Below, piece by piece: positions 1 through 4,248 of a stretch of DNA of 5,457 nt. A program made the position numbers and the translations under genes. Source of the DNA: Clostridiales bacterium (GTDB lineage Bacteria > Bacillota > Clostridia > Christensenellales > DUVY01). The stretch is from assembly GCA_031290295.1 (NCBI GenBank), contig JAITNT010000044.1, forward strand, positions 1 to 5,457, read 5' to 3'. Positions within the stretch are counted from its first letter, which is position 1, and every line of letters starts with the position of its first letter. The notes under the pieces are model-generated. The model was not told where the DNA came from and ran no database searches. It saw nothing but the letters and a program-made list of their open reading frames with translations.

Positions 1-24
1 GAATTACAGGCTCAACAAAAATGA
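1..24 (+). pseudogene. 3' end of a Phd/YefM-like antitoxin gene (fragment)
   Basis: Frame 1 reads ELQAQQK and then TGA, the same last seven codons as the intact antitoxin of pair B at 1575-1856. Its stop overlaps the ATG of the toxin fragment by ATGA, as in pair B. The rest of the gene would lie before the window, so it cannot be told whether the antitoxin is whole. Because the toxin after it is cut short, the operon as seen here is not a working TA pair, although a free antitoxin could still act as a repressor or antidote. Confidence 0.6.
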
Positions 25-61
25 AAAAGTATACAATTATACTCACACCGCGATTCAAAAA
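1..61 (+). repeat. 61-bp perfect direct repeat, left copy
   Basis: Positions 1-61 match 1833-1893 base for base. They cover the end of the antitoxin and the start of the toxin of pair B. The left copy then has five A residues followed by GGG, while the right copy has six A residues followed by GATAT. The other repeats in the window have drifted, so full identity here points to a recent event or to an assembly junction. The repeat may extend to the left, outside the window. Confidence 0.85.
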
Positions 62-68
62 GGGATAG
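21..68 (+). pseudogene. Truncated ParE/RelE-like toxin (first 15 codons only)
   Basis: The reading frame gives MKKYTIILTPRFKKG and then TAG. The first 14 residues equal those of the toxin at 1853-2167. After position 61 the sequence diverges and passes into an XRE repressor tail in another frame. The core of the toxin fold, including the FP..G loop and the C-terminal I-x-H segment, is missing, so the product cannot be an active toxin. It arose from a deletion, a recombination between repeats, or an assembly join. Nothing here separates these causes. Confidence 0.6.
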
Positions 69-202
69 CAATATTTTTTGACGTAAGCACAGACTATTTG
101 ATAGGACTAGAAGATGAGAACGGAAGCAAAAATACAAATGCTTACAATAGTATAGTAAACAGCACTATTACAAACAGCTTTAATAACAATAAAAAAACCT
201 AA
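65..202 (+). pseudogene. C-terminal fragment of an XRE-family HTH repressor (tail T1)
   Basis: From 65 the frame reads IAIFFDVSTDYLIGLEDENG and ends at TAA 200-202. FFxVSTDYLxGLxD is the well-known end of the HTH_3/XRE domain of phage-type and Clostridial repressors. After it comes an Asn/Ser-rich tail (NSIVNSTITNSFNNNKKT). The DNA-binding helices that should come before it are absent: upstream lies TA sequence instead. The frame stays open to the left (…NYTHTAIQKG), but that part is out-of-frame TA sequence and not an XRE domain. It is best read as a repressor remnant created by a break near position 62. Confidence 0.7.
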
Positions 203-231
203 AACAATTTTCACAAAACGCGGGAGAAAAC

Positions 232-612
232 ATGAGTAAGGAACATTTAACTTTTGTAGATGCCAATGAAAAAGAGTTTTATGCTGATGCCAAAATGACA
301 TTATCAAACAAAAGACTATATTACGATACAACGGTTATTGAATTAGAAAGCATTTACTCAATACGATATAATTTTGCAAGAAATAGAAAAATTCTGTTAC
401 CAAACATTATAGCGGGAACATTATTCACGCTTATAAGCATTGTTTTTATCATATTGCTAAATATAAACCTAGACCAAAGCATAATAATAGCAATAAGTCT
501 TGGATTAACAATGGCTGCAATAGTAAGCATTACTTGTTGGACAAACCTATATAAAGAATGCAAAAAAGAAAATAATGCGGGAATAAAAATTTTTACGGAA
601 ACCAATTACTAG
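232..612 (+). CDS. Small two-helix membrane protein of unknown function, probably frameshifted near its end
   Basis: This is a 126-residue protein that I cannot assign to a named family with confidence. GGGAG at 222-226 lies five bases before the ATG, so the start is good. Residues 1-50 are polar, with FYADAKMTLSNKRLYY followed by an ELESIYSIRY stretch, which looks like a small beta-rich, PH-like cytoplasmic part. Hydrophobic segments lie at about 54-77 and 83-103, followed by a basic and acidic stretch (NLYKECKKEN). This plan (beta strands, two helices, short beta/helix tail) resembles small DUF6232-like proteins, a weak likeness only. The last residues (TETNY) follow a run of A and T, and a longer, more protein-like tail continues in another frame to 734. 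The gene sits between the XRE tail and TA pair A and may be cargo of the same array. Confidence 0.75.
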   Translation: MSKEHLTFVDANEKEFYADAKMTLSNKRLYYDTTVIELESIYSIRYNFARNRKILLPNIIAGTLFTLISIVFIILLNINLDQSIIIAISLGLTMAAIVSITCWTNLYKECKKENNAGIKIFTETNY

Positions 613-734
613 ATATTAACTACTCTGGAAACATAGTGATTCAGGATCTAATAAATATACGAAACACAATTTTACTTGCAAAAGACGACATCTGCAATCC
701 TACGGCAATAGCTACAATATCTAATGTACAATAA
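594..734 (+). pseudogene. Out-of-frame C-terminal extension of the membrane protein
   Basis: In the frame one base earlier than the 232 gene, codons from 594 to the TAA at 732-734 read YGNQLLDINYSGNIVIQDLI and on through NIRNTILLAKDDI to TISNVQ. This 46-residue stretch has no start of its own and no ribosome site, but it has normal protein composition with alternating strand and helix patterns. One extra T in the run at 590-594 would join it to residue F121 and give a protein of about 167 residues. It is therefore most likely the original end of the upstream gene, lost by a one-base deletion or by a homopolymer sequencing error. Confidence 0.55.
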
Positions 735-748
735 ATAAAAAATAGCTC

Positions 749-777
749 TTGACAAACCCGCGCATATAGCGCATAAT
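749..777 (+). promoter_or_regulatory. Sigma-A-type promoter of TA pair A
   Basis: A perfect -35 TTGACA lies at 749-754. After exactly 17 bases comes the -10 CATAAT at 772-777. The antitoxin start is 23 bases further, with the ribosome site CGGAGGT at 786-792. The same plan, with the shared lead AATAGCYCTTGACA, occurs before pair B. Confidence 0.8.
760..772 (+). promoter_or_regulatory. Candidate operator: inverted repeat inside promoter A
   Basis: GCGC-ATATA-GCGC lies in the spacer between the -35 and -10 boxes and touches the -10. Type II antitoxins commonly repress their own promoter by binding a palindrome at this place. The arms are only 4 bp and promoter B has no matching element, so this is a suggestion. 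Confidence 0.35.
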
Positions 778-799
778 ATATCTAACGGAGGTAATTATT

Positions 800-1033
800 A
801 TGTCAAACATACCGGTAATAAGATTACAGGACATCGAGAGCGTATCAAAAGCAATGAGAAGCGGAAAAACGTTTTATATCAAAGACGGAGATGCAAAATA
901 TAAAGCCGTCAACAATAAAAGCGAAGAACTTGACCAAGCGCGCAAGAAACTTTGTGCACTCTTACAGGAAGCCGAGGACTGTAAAGAACGGTGCAGCGTT
1001 GAAGAATGCCTTGCATATTTAGAGACGATTTAA
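800..1033 (+). CDS. Antitoxin of TA pair A, divergent Phd/YefM-like
   Basis: A 77-residue acidic and basic protein placed directly before a ParE/RelE-type toxin. The start follows CGGAGGT at a good distance. Residues 1-37 (MSNIPVIRLQDIESVSKAMR, then SGKTFYIKDGDAKYKAV) follow the Phd/YefM plan of a short beta strand, a helix and a strand with 'gk.fyIk.g..ky..v', although in weak form. Residues 45-77 form a charged helix ending in CSVEECLAYLE, which matches the usual toxin-binding end 'SVEEalaeL'. It should neutralise the toxin by wrapping around it and, with it, repress the operon. Its N-terminal part is degenerate enough that a search may place it in an unnamed antitoxin family. The stop is one base before the toxin ATG, so the two are translationally linked. 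Confidence 0.75.
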   Translation: MSNIPVIRLQDIESVSKAMRSGKTFYIKDGDAKYKAVNNKSEELDQARKKLCALLQEAEDCKERCSVEECLAYLETI

Positions 1034-1034
1034 C

Positions 1035-1346
1035 ATGGCAAAATTAGATATTAATATAACGGCAAGGACAGATTTAGCAAACATCAAATTATATTTGCGA
1101 CAATGCTCAGAAGAAGAATTATACCCAAAATTTGAAGAACGCATAATTAAATCATGGCAACATCTCGCTAGCTTCCCTCAATCGGGAACAAAACCACGAA
1201 TAAAGGAATTTATTCAATATCGCTATATAATTAAAAAACCTTATTACATATTTTACACCTACCAAGAACAAAACGACACCGTAACAATTCAAAGGATAGT
1301 CCACACGGCAAGGAACTTCAAAAAGCTGCTGGAAGAAAACCTATAA
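1035..1346 (+). CDS. ParE/RelE-superfamily toxin of pair A
   Basis: A 103-residue basic protein of the usual length for this family. Visible landmarks are an N-terminal strand followed by the helix RTDLANIKLYL (11-21), the FPQSG turn (47-51), the strand pair around QYRYIIKKPYYIFY (61-74), and the last strand and end TIQRIVHTARN (84-94) with H90 and R93, as in ParE/RelE toxins. Members of this fold either cut mRNA on the ribosome (RelE type) or poison DNA gyrase (ParE type). The 'RIVHTARN' ending is commoner in proteins annotated as ParE or 'plasmid stabilization', but target choice cannot be settled by eye. It is co-transcribed with the antitoxin from 800 (one-base gap) and ends before a hairpin terminator. 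Confidence 0.88.
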   Translation: MAKLDINITARTDLANIKLYLRQCSEEELYPKFEERIIKSWQHLASFPQSGTKPRIKEFIQYRYIIKKPYYIFYTYQEQNDTVTIQRIVHTARNFKKLLEENL

Positions 1347-1357
1347 CCCCGCATAAC

Positions 1358-1425
1358 ACAAAAGCGGCTTACCGATCGAACGGGAGTCGTTATTTTTTAA
1401 TCCGGAAACAGACTGTCTGCCGGGA
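1358..1425 (+). repeat. Terminator/XRE-junction repeat, copy A
   Basis: This stretch matches 2168-2237 with a few changes in the hairpin arms. The last 38 bases (1388-1425) are identical to 2200-2237. It holds the terminator hairpin, the T6 run and the start of an XRE tail (NPETDCLPG). The sharp conservation at the cassette end suggests a duplicated or recombining boundary. Confidence 0.85.
1363..1398 (+). terminator. Rho-independent terminator of TA pair A
   Basis: The stem 1363-1369 pairs with 1385-1391 (two G-U pairs). After a small internal bulge, CCG pairs with CGG around the loop ATCGAA (1375-1380). A T6 run follows at 1393-1398. The loop and inner stem are the same in terminator B. 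The T-run is at the same time the Phe-Phe codon pair of the XRE remnant after it. Confidence 0.75.
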
Positions 1426-1513
1426 TATAAAACGAGGACGACAGCAAGGTATCTTTTCAAACAGCTTCAACAATAGCAGCATAAACAACAGCTTTAATAA
1501 TAACAAAAAATAG
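1393..1513 (+). pseudogene. Decayed XRE repressor C-terminus (tail T2)
   Basis: Codons from 1393 read FFNPETDCLPG, matching FFDVSTDYLIG of tail T1. The frame is then lost. In another frame the region ends with SNSFNNSSINNSFNNNKK and TAG at 1511-1513, which matches the Asn-rich end NSTITNSFNNNKK of T1. The DNA match at the end (AAACAGCTTTAATAA) is also clear. Overall length is close to T1 (74-202) with small deletions. There is no HTH part before it, only the terminator of pair A. The stop lies just before the -35 box of promoter B. Confidence 0.65.
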
Positions 1514-1516
1514 CCC

Positions 1517-1545
1517 TTGACAAAAACCTTATTCCGTGGCATACT
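1517..1545 (+). promoter_or_regulatory. Sigma-A-type promoter of TA pair B
   Basis: A perfect -35 TTGACA at 1517-1522, a 17-base spacer and a -10 CATACT at 1540-1545. The start codon of the antitoxin is 30 bases further and follows AGGAGG at 1561-1566. Spacing and flanks copy promoter A. Confidence 0.75.
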
Positions 1546-1574
1546 ATATTCAGATCCAATAGGAGGAAATTACT

Positions 1575-1856
1575 ATGACACTCAGCGCGGAGGCTTTCTT
1601 AAAGAACGGTCGCAAGTACCTTAACAGCGCCGTAGATTCCAAAGACGTAATAACCGTCGCCGCGGACAACGGCAACGCGGTCATCATCAACGAAGATGAA
1701 TACGCAAAAACACTTGAGCTGCTAGAAGTACTTGAAACGTTAGAAGCTCTAAAAGAAGCTGACGAGCAATTAGAGCGCGGTGAAATCCTTACAATGGAAA
1801 ACGTATTCGGCGAACTTGATCAAAGAATTGCAGAATTACAGGCTCAACAAAAATGA
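1575..1856 (+). CDS. Phd/YefM-family antitoxin of TA pair B
   Basis: A 93-residue, strongly acidic protein. AGGAGG lies eight bases before the ATG. Residues 1-50 carry the Phd/YefM DNA-binding plan: helix AEAFLKNGRKYLNSAVDS, strand DVITVAADNGNAVIINEDEY, then a helix of Leu/Glu repeats. Residues 55-93 form a long charged helix (GEILTMENVFGELDQRIAEL) that would bind the toxin. As a dimer it is expected to bind its own promoter and, with the toxin, repress the operon. The stop overlaps the toxin start (ATGA at 1853-1856), a typical coupling. The last seven codons recur at window position 1. It shares little with the antitoxin of pair A, so the two pairs should not cross-neutralise. Confidence 0.87.
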   Translation: MTLSAEAFLKNGRKYLNSAVDSKDVITVAADNGNAVIINEDEYAKTLELLEVLETLEALKEADEQLERGEILTMENVFGELDQRIAELQAQQK

Positions 1857-1893
1857 AAAAGTATACAATTATACTCACACCGCGATTCAAAAA
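1833..1893 (+). repeat. 61-bp perfect direct repeat, right copy
   Basis: Same 61 bases as positions 1-61. Here they lie within intact genes, across the antitoxin/toxin overlap of pair B, so this copy is the likely source or the intact form. Confidence 0.85.
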
Positions 1894-2167
1894 AGATATC
1901 AGAATAATTTTTGAATATATAGCGGCGGATAACCTCATAGAAGCAATAGAATTCCGCCAAGAAGTCTATAATAAAATTGCTAAGCTATCAGACTTTCCTA
2001 TGATAGGTGCAAATCCGCCGAACCCGATGCTGCAGAAAAAAAATCGCAAGCTTTTAATTTACGGAAATTACAAAATCTACTACGATATCAACAAAAAGCT
2101 AGAGCGCGTTGAAATCAAAGATATCATACACAGCGCCAAATCACCGAAAAAACATGACCCTATATAA
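1853..2167 (+). CDS. ParE/RelE-superfamily toxin of pair B
   Basis: A 104-residue basic protein. It opens with the strand KKYTIILTPRFKKDI, typical of 'y.i.lTp.f.kDi..i..yI' toxins (D15, Y22). The FPMIG turn lies at 48-52, the strand RKLLIYGNYKIYYDI at 65-79 (Y73, Y76, Y77), and the final strand VEIKDIIHSAKS at 86-97 with H93. The Arg usually found three residues after this His in ParE-like proteins is a Lys here. The likely act is inhibition of growth by gyrase poisoning or mRNA cleavage, kept in check by the product of 1575-1856, with which it overlaps by four bases. Sequence likeness to the toxin of pair A is confined to the fold pattern. Confidence 0.88.
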   Translation: MKKYTIILTPRFKKDIRIIFEYIAADNLIEAIEFRQEVYNKIAKLSDFPMIGANPPNPMLQKKNRKLLIYGNYKIYYDINKKLERVEIKDIIHSAKSPKKHDPI

Positions 2168-2237
2168 ACAAAAGACGGCTCACCGATCGAACGGCGAGCC
2201 GTTATTTTTTAATCCGGAAACAGACTGTCTGCCGGGA
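2168..2237 (+). repeat. Terminator/XRE-junction repeat, copy B
   Basis: Partner of 1358-1425. Positions 2200-2237 are identical to 1388-1425. Differences cluster in the hairpin arms, where the pairing is kept. After 2237 the copies part: this one continues into CTAGAAAAG, which still encodes the expected XRE residues LEK. Confidence 0.85.
2174..2210 (+). terminator. Rho-independent terminator of TA pair B
   Basis: ACGGCTC (2175-2181) pairs perfectly with GAGCCGT (2196-2202). One A/C mismatch follows, then CCG/CGG around the loop ATCGAA (2186-2191), and a T6 run at 2205-2210. It is a stronger stem than terminator A, with the same loop. Confidence 0.82.
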
Positions 2238-2258
2238 CTAGAAAAGTCTAACCTTTAG
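2205..2258 (+). pseudogene. XRE repressor C-terminal remnant (tail T3)
   Basis: From the T-run the frame reads FFNPETDCLPGLEKSNL and stops at TAG 2256-2258. Against T1 (FFDVSTDYLIGLED) 8 of the first 13 residues agree, and 26 of 39 bases agree without a gap. There is no Asn-rich tail. The remnant ends inside the hairpin that closes the AraC gene on the other strand, so it also marks the edge between the two halves of the window. Confidence 0.6.
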
Positions 2259-2280
2259 GCTCGCTGTAAATCCGCAGCGA
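2242..2280 (-). terminator. Probable terminator of the AraC-type gene (two hairpins)
   Basis: On the - strand, TCGCTG and CAGCGA (arms 2261-2266 and 2275-2280) form a 6-bp stem. Directly after it, arms 2255-2261 and 2245-2251 form a 7-bp stem with one G-U pair, followed by a short T-run (T4, C, T). It lies about 40-75 bases after the AraC stop. The T-run is short, so termination may be incomplete. Confidence 0.45.
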
Positions 2281-2317
2281 TATACGCAATCGGCGACCGA
2301 ATTACCGCCCTTCCCCT

Positions 2318-3166
2318 TTATCCCGGCTCCGCGGTTTCGGCCTTGCGGGAATTGGCAACCCTGTATTCTATCGGCGTCATAAAAAAGTACCGTTTGAACA
2401 TCGTATAAAAATTCTTGAGGTCGTTTATGCCTACGAGCCTGCTTATCTCCTCCACGGTATGCGTCGTTTCCAACAAAAATTGACTGCTCTTTTCCATGCG
2501 GTAATGTATCAGGTATTCGATAACTCCGGTGTTGCGGTTCTCTCTGAACAGCTTTTGCAGGTACGCCGGATAAAGCGCCACCGCGGACGCGATGTCCCCG
2601 AGGGTGAGGCTCTTCATATAGTTCTCGTGAATGTAGCCCGTTGCCGACTGAATATAGTAATTTATGCTGTGGCGTTTCTTCTGCTTTATTTCGCTTTTTC
2701 GCAGACGGGAAACCCTCTCGACCCCGATCAGGTTCAATAGGCAAAGCACATAGTGCCGCAATATCTCCTCGGAGGGCGTATCGGCGTTGTACTCGGCGAC
2801 CAAATCGTTCACGATACGCTCGTAACGGACGCTGTCGTCGCTAAAAAGCTCGGTGGGCGGCGGAAATTCCGCGCCCTCCAAAACCTTTTTGTCGCACAGG
2901 ATATTGATGATTACAAAGTCCTTTTCCTCGCAGACGGGGCGCATACTGTGCGCGTCGCTCGTGGCGATTACGAATACGTCGCCTTTTTTGATTTCCACGC
3001 TTTTGCCGCCTACGTTGTGCACCGCCTTGCCGTTTTTTACGTAGACTATCTCTACGAAGCTGTGGCTGTGCCGCAGCACCGTTTCGTACCCGACGCTTTT
3101 GACTACGATAATGTTGTAGTCCGCGTCAAACATTTTAATGTCAAAAATCATCGCGTTATCGCGCAT
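2318..3166 (-). CDS. AraC-family transcription regulator with N-terminal cupin sensor domain
   Basis: A 282-residue cytoplasmic DNA-binding protein. Residues about 25-90 form an AraC-type cupin: RHSHSFVEIVYVKNGKAVH (H33, H35, E39), VEIKKGDVFVI (G62, D63) and H73, the usual ligand- or metal-pocket pattern. Residues about 165-260 are the double HTH (HTH_18): SLTLGDIASAVALYPAYLQK (first HTH) and TVEEISRLVGINDLKNFYTM followed by FKRYFFMTPIEYR (second HTH). Such regulators sense a sugar or related small molecule and activate neighbouring transport and hydrolase genes. I chose ATG at 3166 because GGGAGG lies at 3172-3177, five bases before it. A GTG at 3184 would put that site inside the gene. It follows the surface protein on the same strand (126 bp gap) and probably controls the phosphorylase operon. 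The inducer is unknown. Confidence 0.9.
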   Translation of the reverse strand: MRDNAMIFDIKMFDADYNIIVVKSVGYETVLRHSHSFVEIVYVKNGKAVHNVGGKSVEIKKGDVFVIATSDAHSMRPVCEEKDFVIINILCDKKVLEGAEFPPPTELFSDDSVRYERIVNDLVAEYNADTPSEEILRHYVLCLLNLIGVERVSRLRKSEIKQKKRHSINYYIQSATGYIHENYMKSLTLGDIASAVALYPAYLQKLFRENRNTGVIEYLIHYRMEKSSQFLLETTHTVEEISRLVGINDLKNFYTMFKRYFFMTPIEYRVANSRKAETAEPG

Positions 3167-3171
3167 TCTGT

Positions 3172-3177
3172 CCTCCC
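3172..3177 (-). promoter_or_regulatory. Ribosome binding site that sets the AraC start
   Basis: GGGAGG on the - strand, five bases before ATG 3166-3164. The neighbour gene uses the near-identical AGGAGGACAGT leader at 4229-4239, which supports the ATG over the upstream GTG. Confidence 0.75.
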
Positions 3178-3195
3178 GTTTCACTAGAGCCGTTA

Positions 3196-3208
3196 CGAAA
3201 ATTTTTCG
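3196..3208. promoter_or_regulatory. Short palindrome upstream of the AraC gene
   Basis: CGAAAA-T-TTTTCG is a perfect 6-bp inverted repeat with one central base, 30 bases before the chosen AraC start. It could be an operator. No clear promoter boxes are seen around it, and in A/T-rich text such a palindrome can arise by chance. Confidence 0.3.
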
Positions 3209-3265
3209 CCAAAAAATTCCGCATTTAGTTCCGCGACAACTCTAATCGCATAAAATCCGTTTTTT

Positions 3266-3283
3266 GCCGCTCTTTATTGCGGC
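3266..3283. other. Intercistronic hairpin after the surface-protein gene
   Basis: GCCGC and GCGGC pair around an 8-base loop just after the stop of the gene at 3293. On the - strand transcript the stem is followed by A residues, not U, so it is not a standard terminator. It may be an mRNA-stabilising stem, which would allow readthrough into the AraC gene. The rest of the 3167-3292 gap shows no convincing promoter. Confidence 0.35.
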
Positions 3284-3292
3284 GCGTTTCCT

Positions 3293-4225
3293 CTACCGTT
3301 TCCTTAAGACGACGACCGCCAAGGCCGCGACGATTCCGGATATAATTCCCGTCGCTCCCGCGCAACCCGCGCCGTCCTTTAGCGCTATATCCAAATCGCG
3401 TTCTATGAGCGTTTCGCCCGTTTTGTCCTCCGCCAGCGCGTCCAAAGCGTCGGGACCGTCGGCGGGCGCTTTCGGGCTGTGCGCGGGCGGCTCGGGAAGC
3501 TCAAGCTCCGTTAGCGCCTTTACCTTAAAGTTGTCGAAGCTGCTGTTGTTGTTGACGCTGATCAGCGAAATGTACCCCTCCGTATAGAATCCGCTTCCGA
3601 GGGTTTTTTCGTAGCTCAAGACGCCGTCTACATAAAGCGAAAGCCCGTTTCCCTGTACTATAAGACGCATGTTGTGCTTCTGCGCGCCGCTGTAGCCCGC
3701 TATTTGCGCGCCCTCGTACGGACCGCCCACCAGCTTTCCTCCCCAAAGCGTAGGAATGCCCTCGCGCTGCAAAAATACCGCCGCGCCGTCCTCAAAAAAG
3801 CTTTTGCCCTCCTCCGCCTGACGGAAGGCGACGCACGGCCACCATATCGACTCCGTTCCCATGGTGAAGTCCACGCTTAGCTCGAAGTTAAGATACGTGT
3901 TGCCGGTGTACGTGAGAATCGCAAACATCTCCGTACCGCCGATCGCGGCGGCAGGCTCGCGGAGCGTTTCGTGCCGCAGCTCTCCGTCGTTAATTTGCCA
4001 GTGCCCGTCCGTTTGACCCACCGTTTCCGCGTAGCTTCTGCCGCCGGTATAACGCTGATAATACGCCGAAAAATCCGCGTTTACCGACGCCGCCGCCGAA
4101 AAGTCCTGCGTGTAGTCGTACGCGGTCTCATCCGCGCTTGCACTGTACGCCGGCGCCGCCAAAAGCCCCGCGGCAAGAAGCCCCGCGGTAAAAAGCAGAA
4201 CCCGCTTTAGTTTTGTTCCCGTCAT
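3293..4225 (-). CDS. Secreted jelly-roll (concanavalin A-like) protein with C-terminal membrane anchor
   Basis: A 310-residue exported protein. AGGAGG at 4234-4239 lies eight bases before the ATG. Residues 1-31 are a signal peptide: KLKR, then a Leu/Ala core, then an AYSASA cleavage zone. Residues about 38-237 look like a laminin-G/DUF1080-type beta sandwich: GHWQINDGELRHE, NFELSVDFTMG, HNMRLIVQGNGLSLYVDGVL, and GYISLISVNNNSSFDNFKVK close the domain as in carbohydrate-binding sandwiches. Residues 240-287 form a Pro/Ala/Asp-rich linker. C288 starts a short hydrophobic segment (about 290-307) ending in RKR, a C-terminal anchor that keeps the protein on the outside of the membrane. No catalytic motif is evident, so sugar binding is more likely than hydrolysis. 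It follows the GH65 gene by 23 bp, which suggests one operon and a role in capturing the same glycan. Confidence 0.82.
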   Translation of the reverse strand: MTGTKLKRVLLFTAGLLAAGLLAAPAYSASADETAYDYTQDFSAAASVNADFSAYYQRYTGGRSYAETVGQTDGHWQINDGELRHETLREPAAAIGGTEMFAILTYTGNTYLNFELSVDFTMGTESIWWPCVAFRQAEEGKSFFEDGAAVFLQREGIPTLWGGKLVGGPYEGAQIAGYSGAQKHNMRLIVQGNGLSLYVDGVLSYEKTLGSGFYTEGYISLISVNNNSSFDNFKVKALTELELPEPPAHSPKAPADGPDALDALAEDKTGETLIERDLDIALKDGAGCAGATGIISGIVAALAVVVLRKR

Positions 4226-4233
4226 AATACTGT

Positions 4234-4239
4234 CCTCCT
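4234..4239 (-). promoter_or_regulatory. Ribosome binding site of the surface-protein gene
   Basis: AGGAGG on the - strand, eight bases before ATG 4225-4223 and inside the 23-bp gap after the GH65 stop. The tight spacing supports co-transcription of the two genes. Confidence 0.8.
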
Positions 4240-4248
4240 ATAATTTGA

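Noticed and set aside
107..331. A - strand open frame of 74 codons opposite the XRE tail and the membrane protein.
   Set aside because: No ribosome site or domain is visible, and it overlaps the better supported + strand frames.
583..597. Programmed -1 frameshift in the membrane-protein gene.
   Set aside because: The A-ATT-TTT site does not give good re-pairing in the P site, and no strong downstream stem was seen. Mutation or a homopolymer error is simpler.
1358..2237. The repeated blocks as a CRISPR-like array.
   Set aside because: Only two long copies occur about 800 bp apart with genes between them, and there are no regular spacers or cas genes.
2246..2252. GTCTAAC resembles the RYYYAAC core of integron attC sites, and the TA array made me think of an integron.
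   Set aside because: No matching GTTRRRY partner or folded attC-like pair was found at the cassette ends. The bases are explained by the AraC terminator stem and the end of tail T3.
3167..3184. GTG start at 3184 for the AraC regulator.
   Set aside because: The only good ribosome site (3172-3177) lies downstream of it and fits the ATG at 3166.
2753..3187. A 144-codon open frame on the + strand across the AraC gene.
   Set aside because: It is antisense to a clear AraC-family protein, has no ribosome site and no recognisable domain. It is a shadow of G+C-rich codon use.
3266..3283. Rho-independent terminator after the surface-protein gene.
   Set aside because: On the - strand the stem is followed by A residues. 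The T-run lies on the wrong side for either direction.
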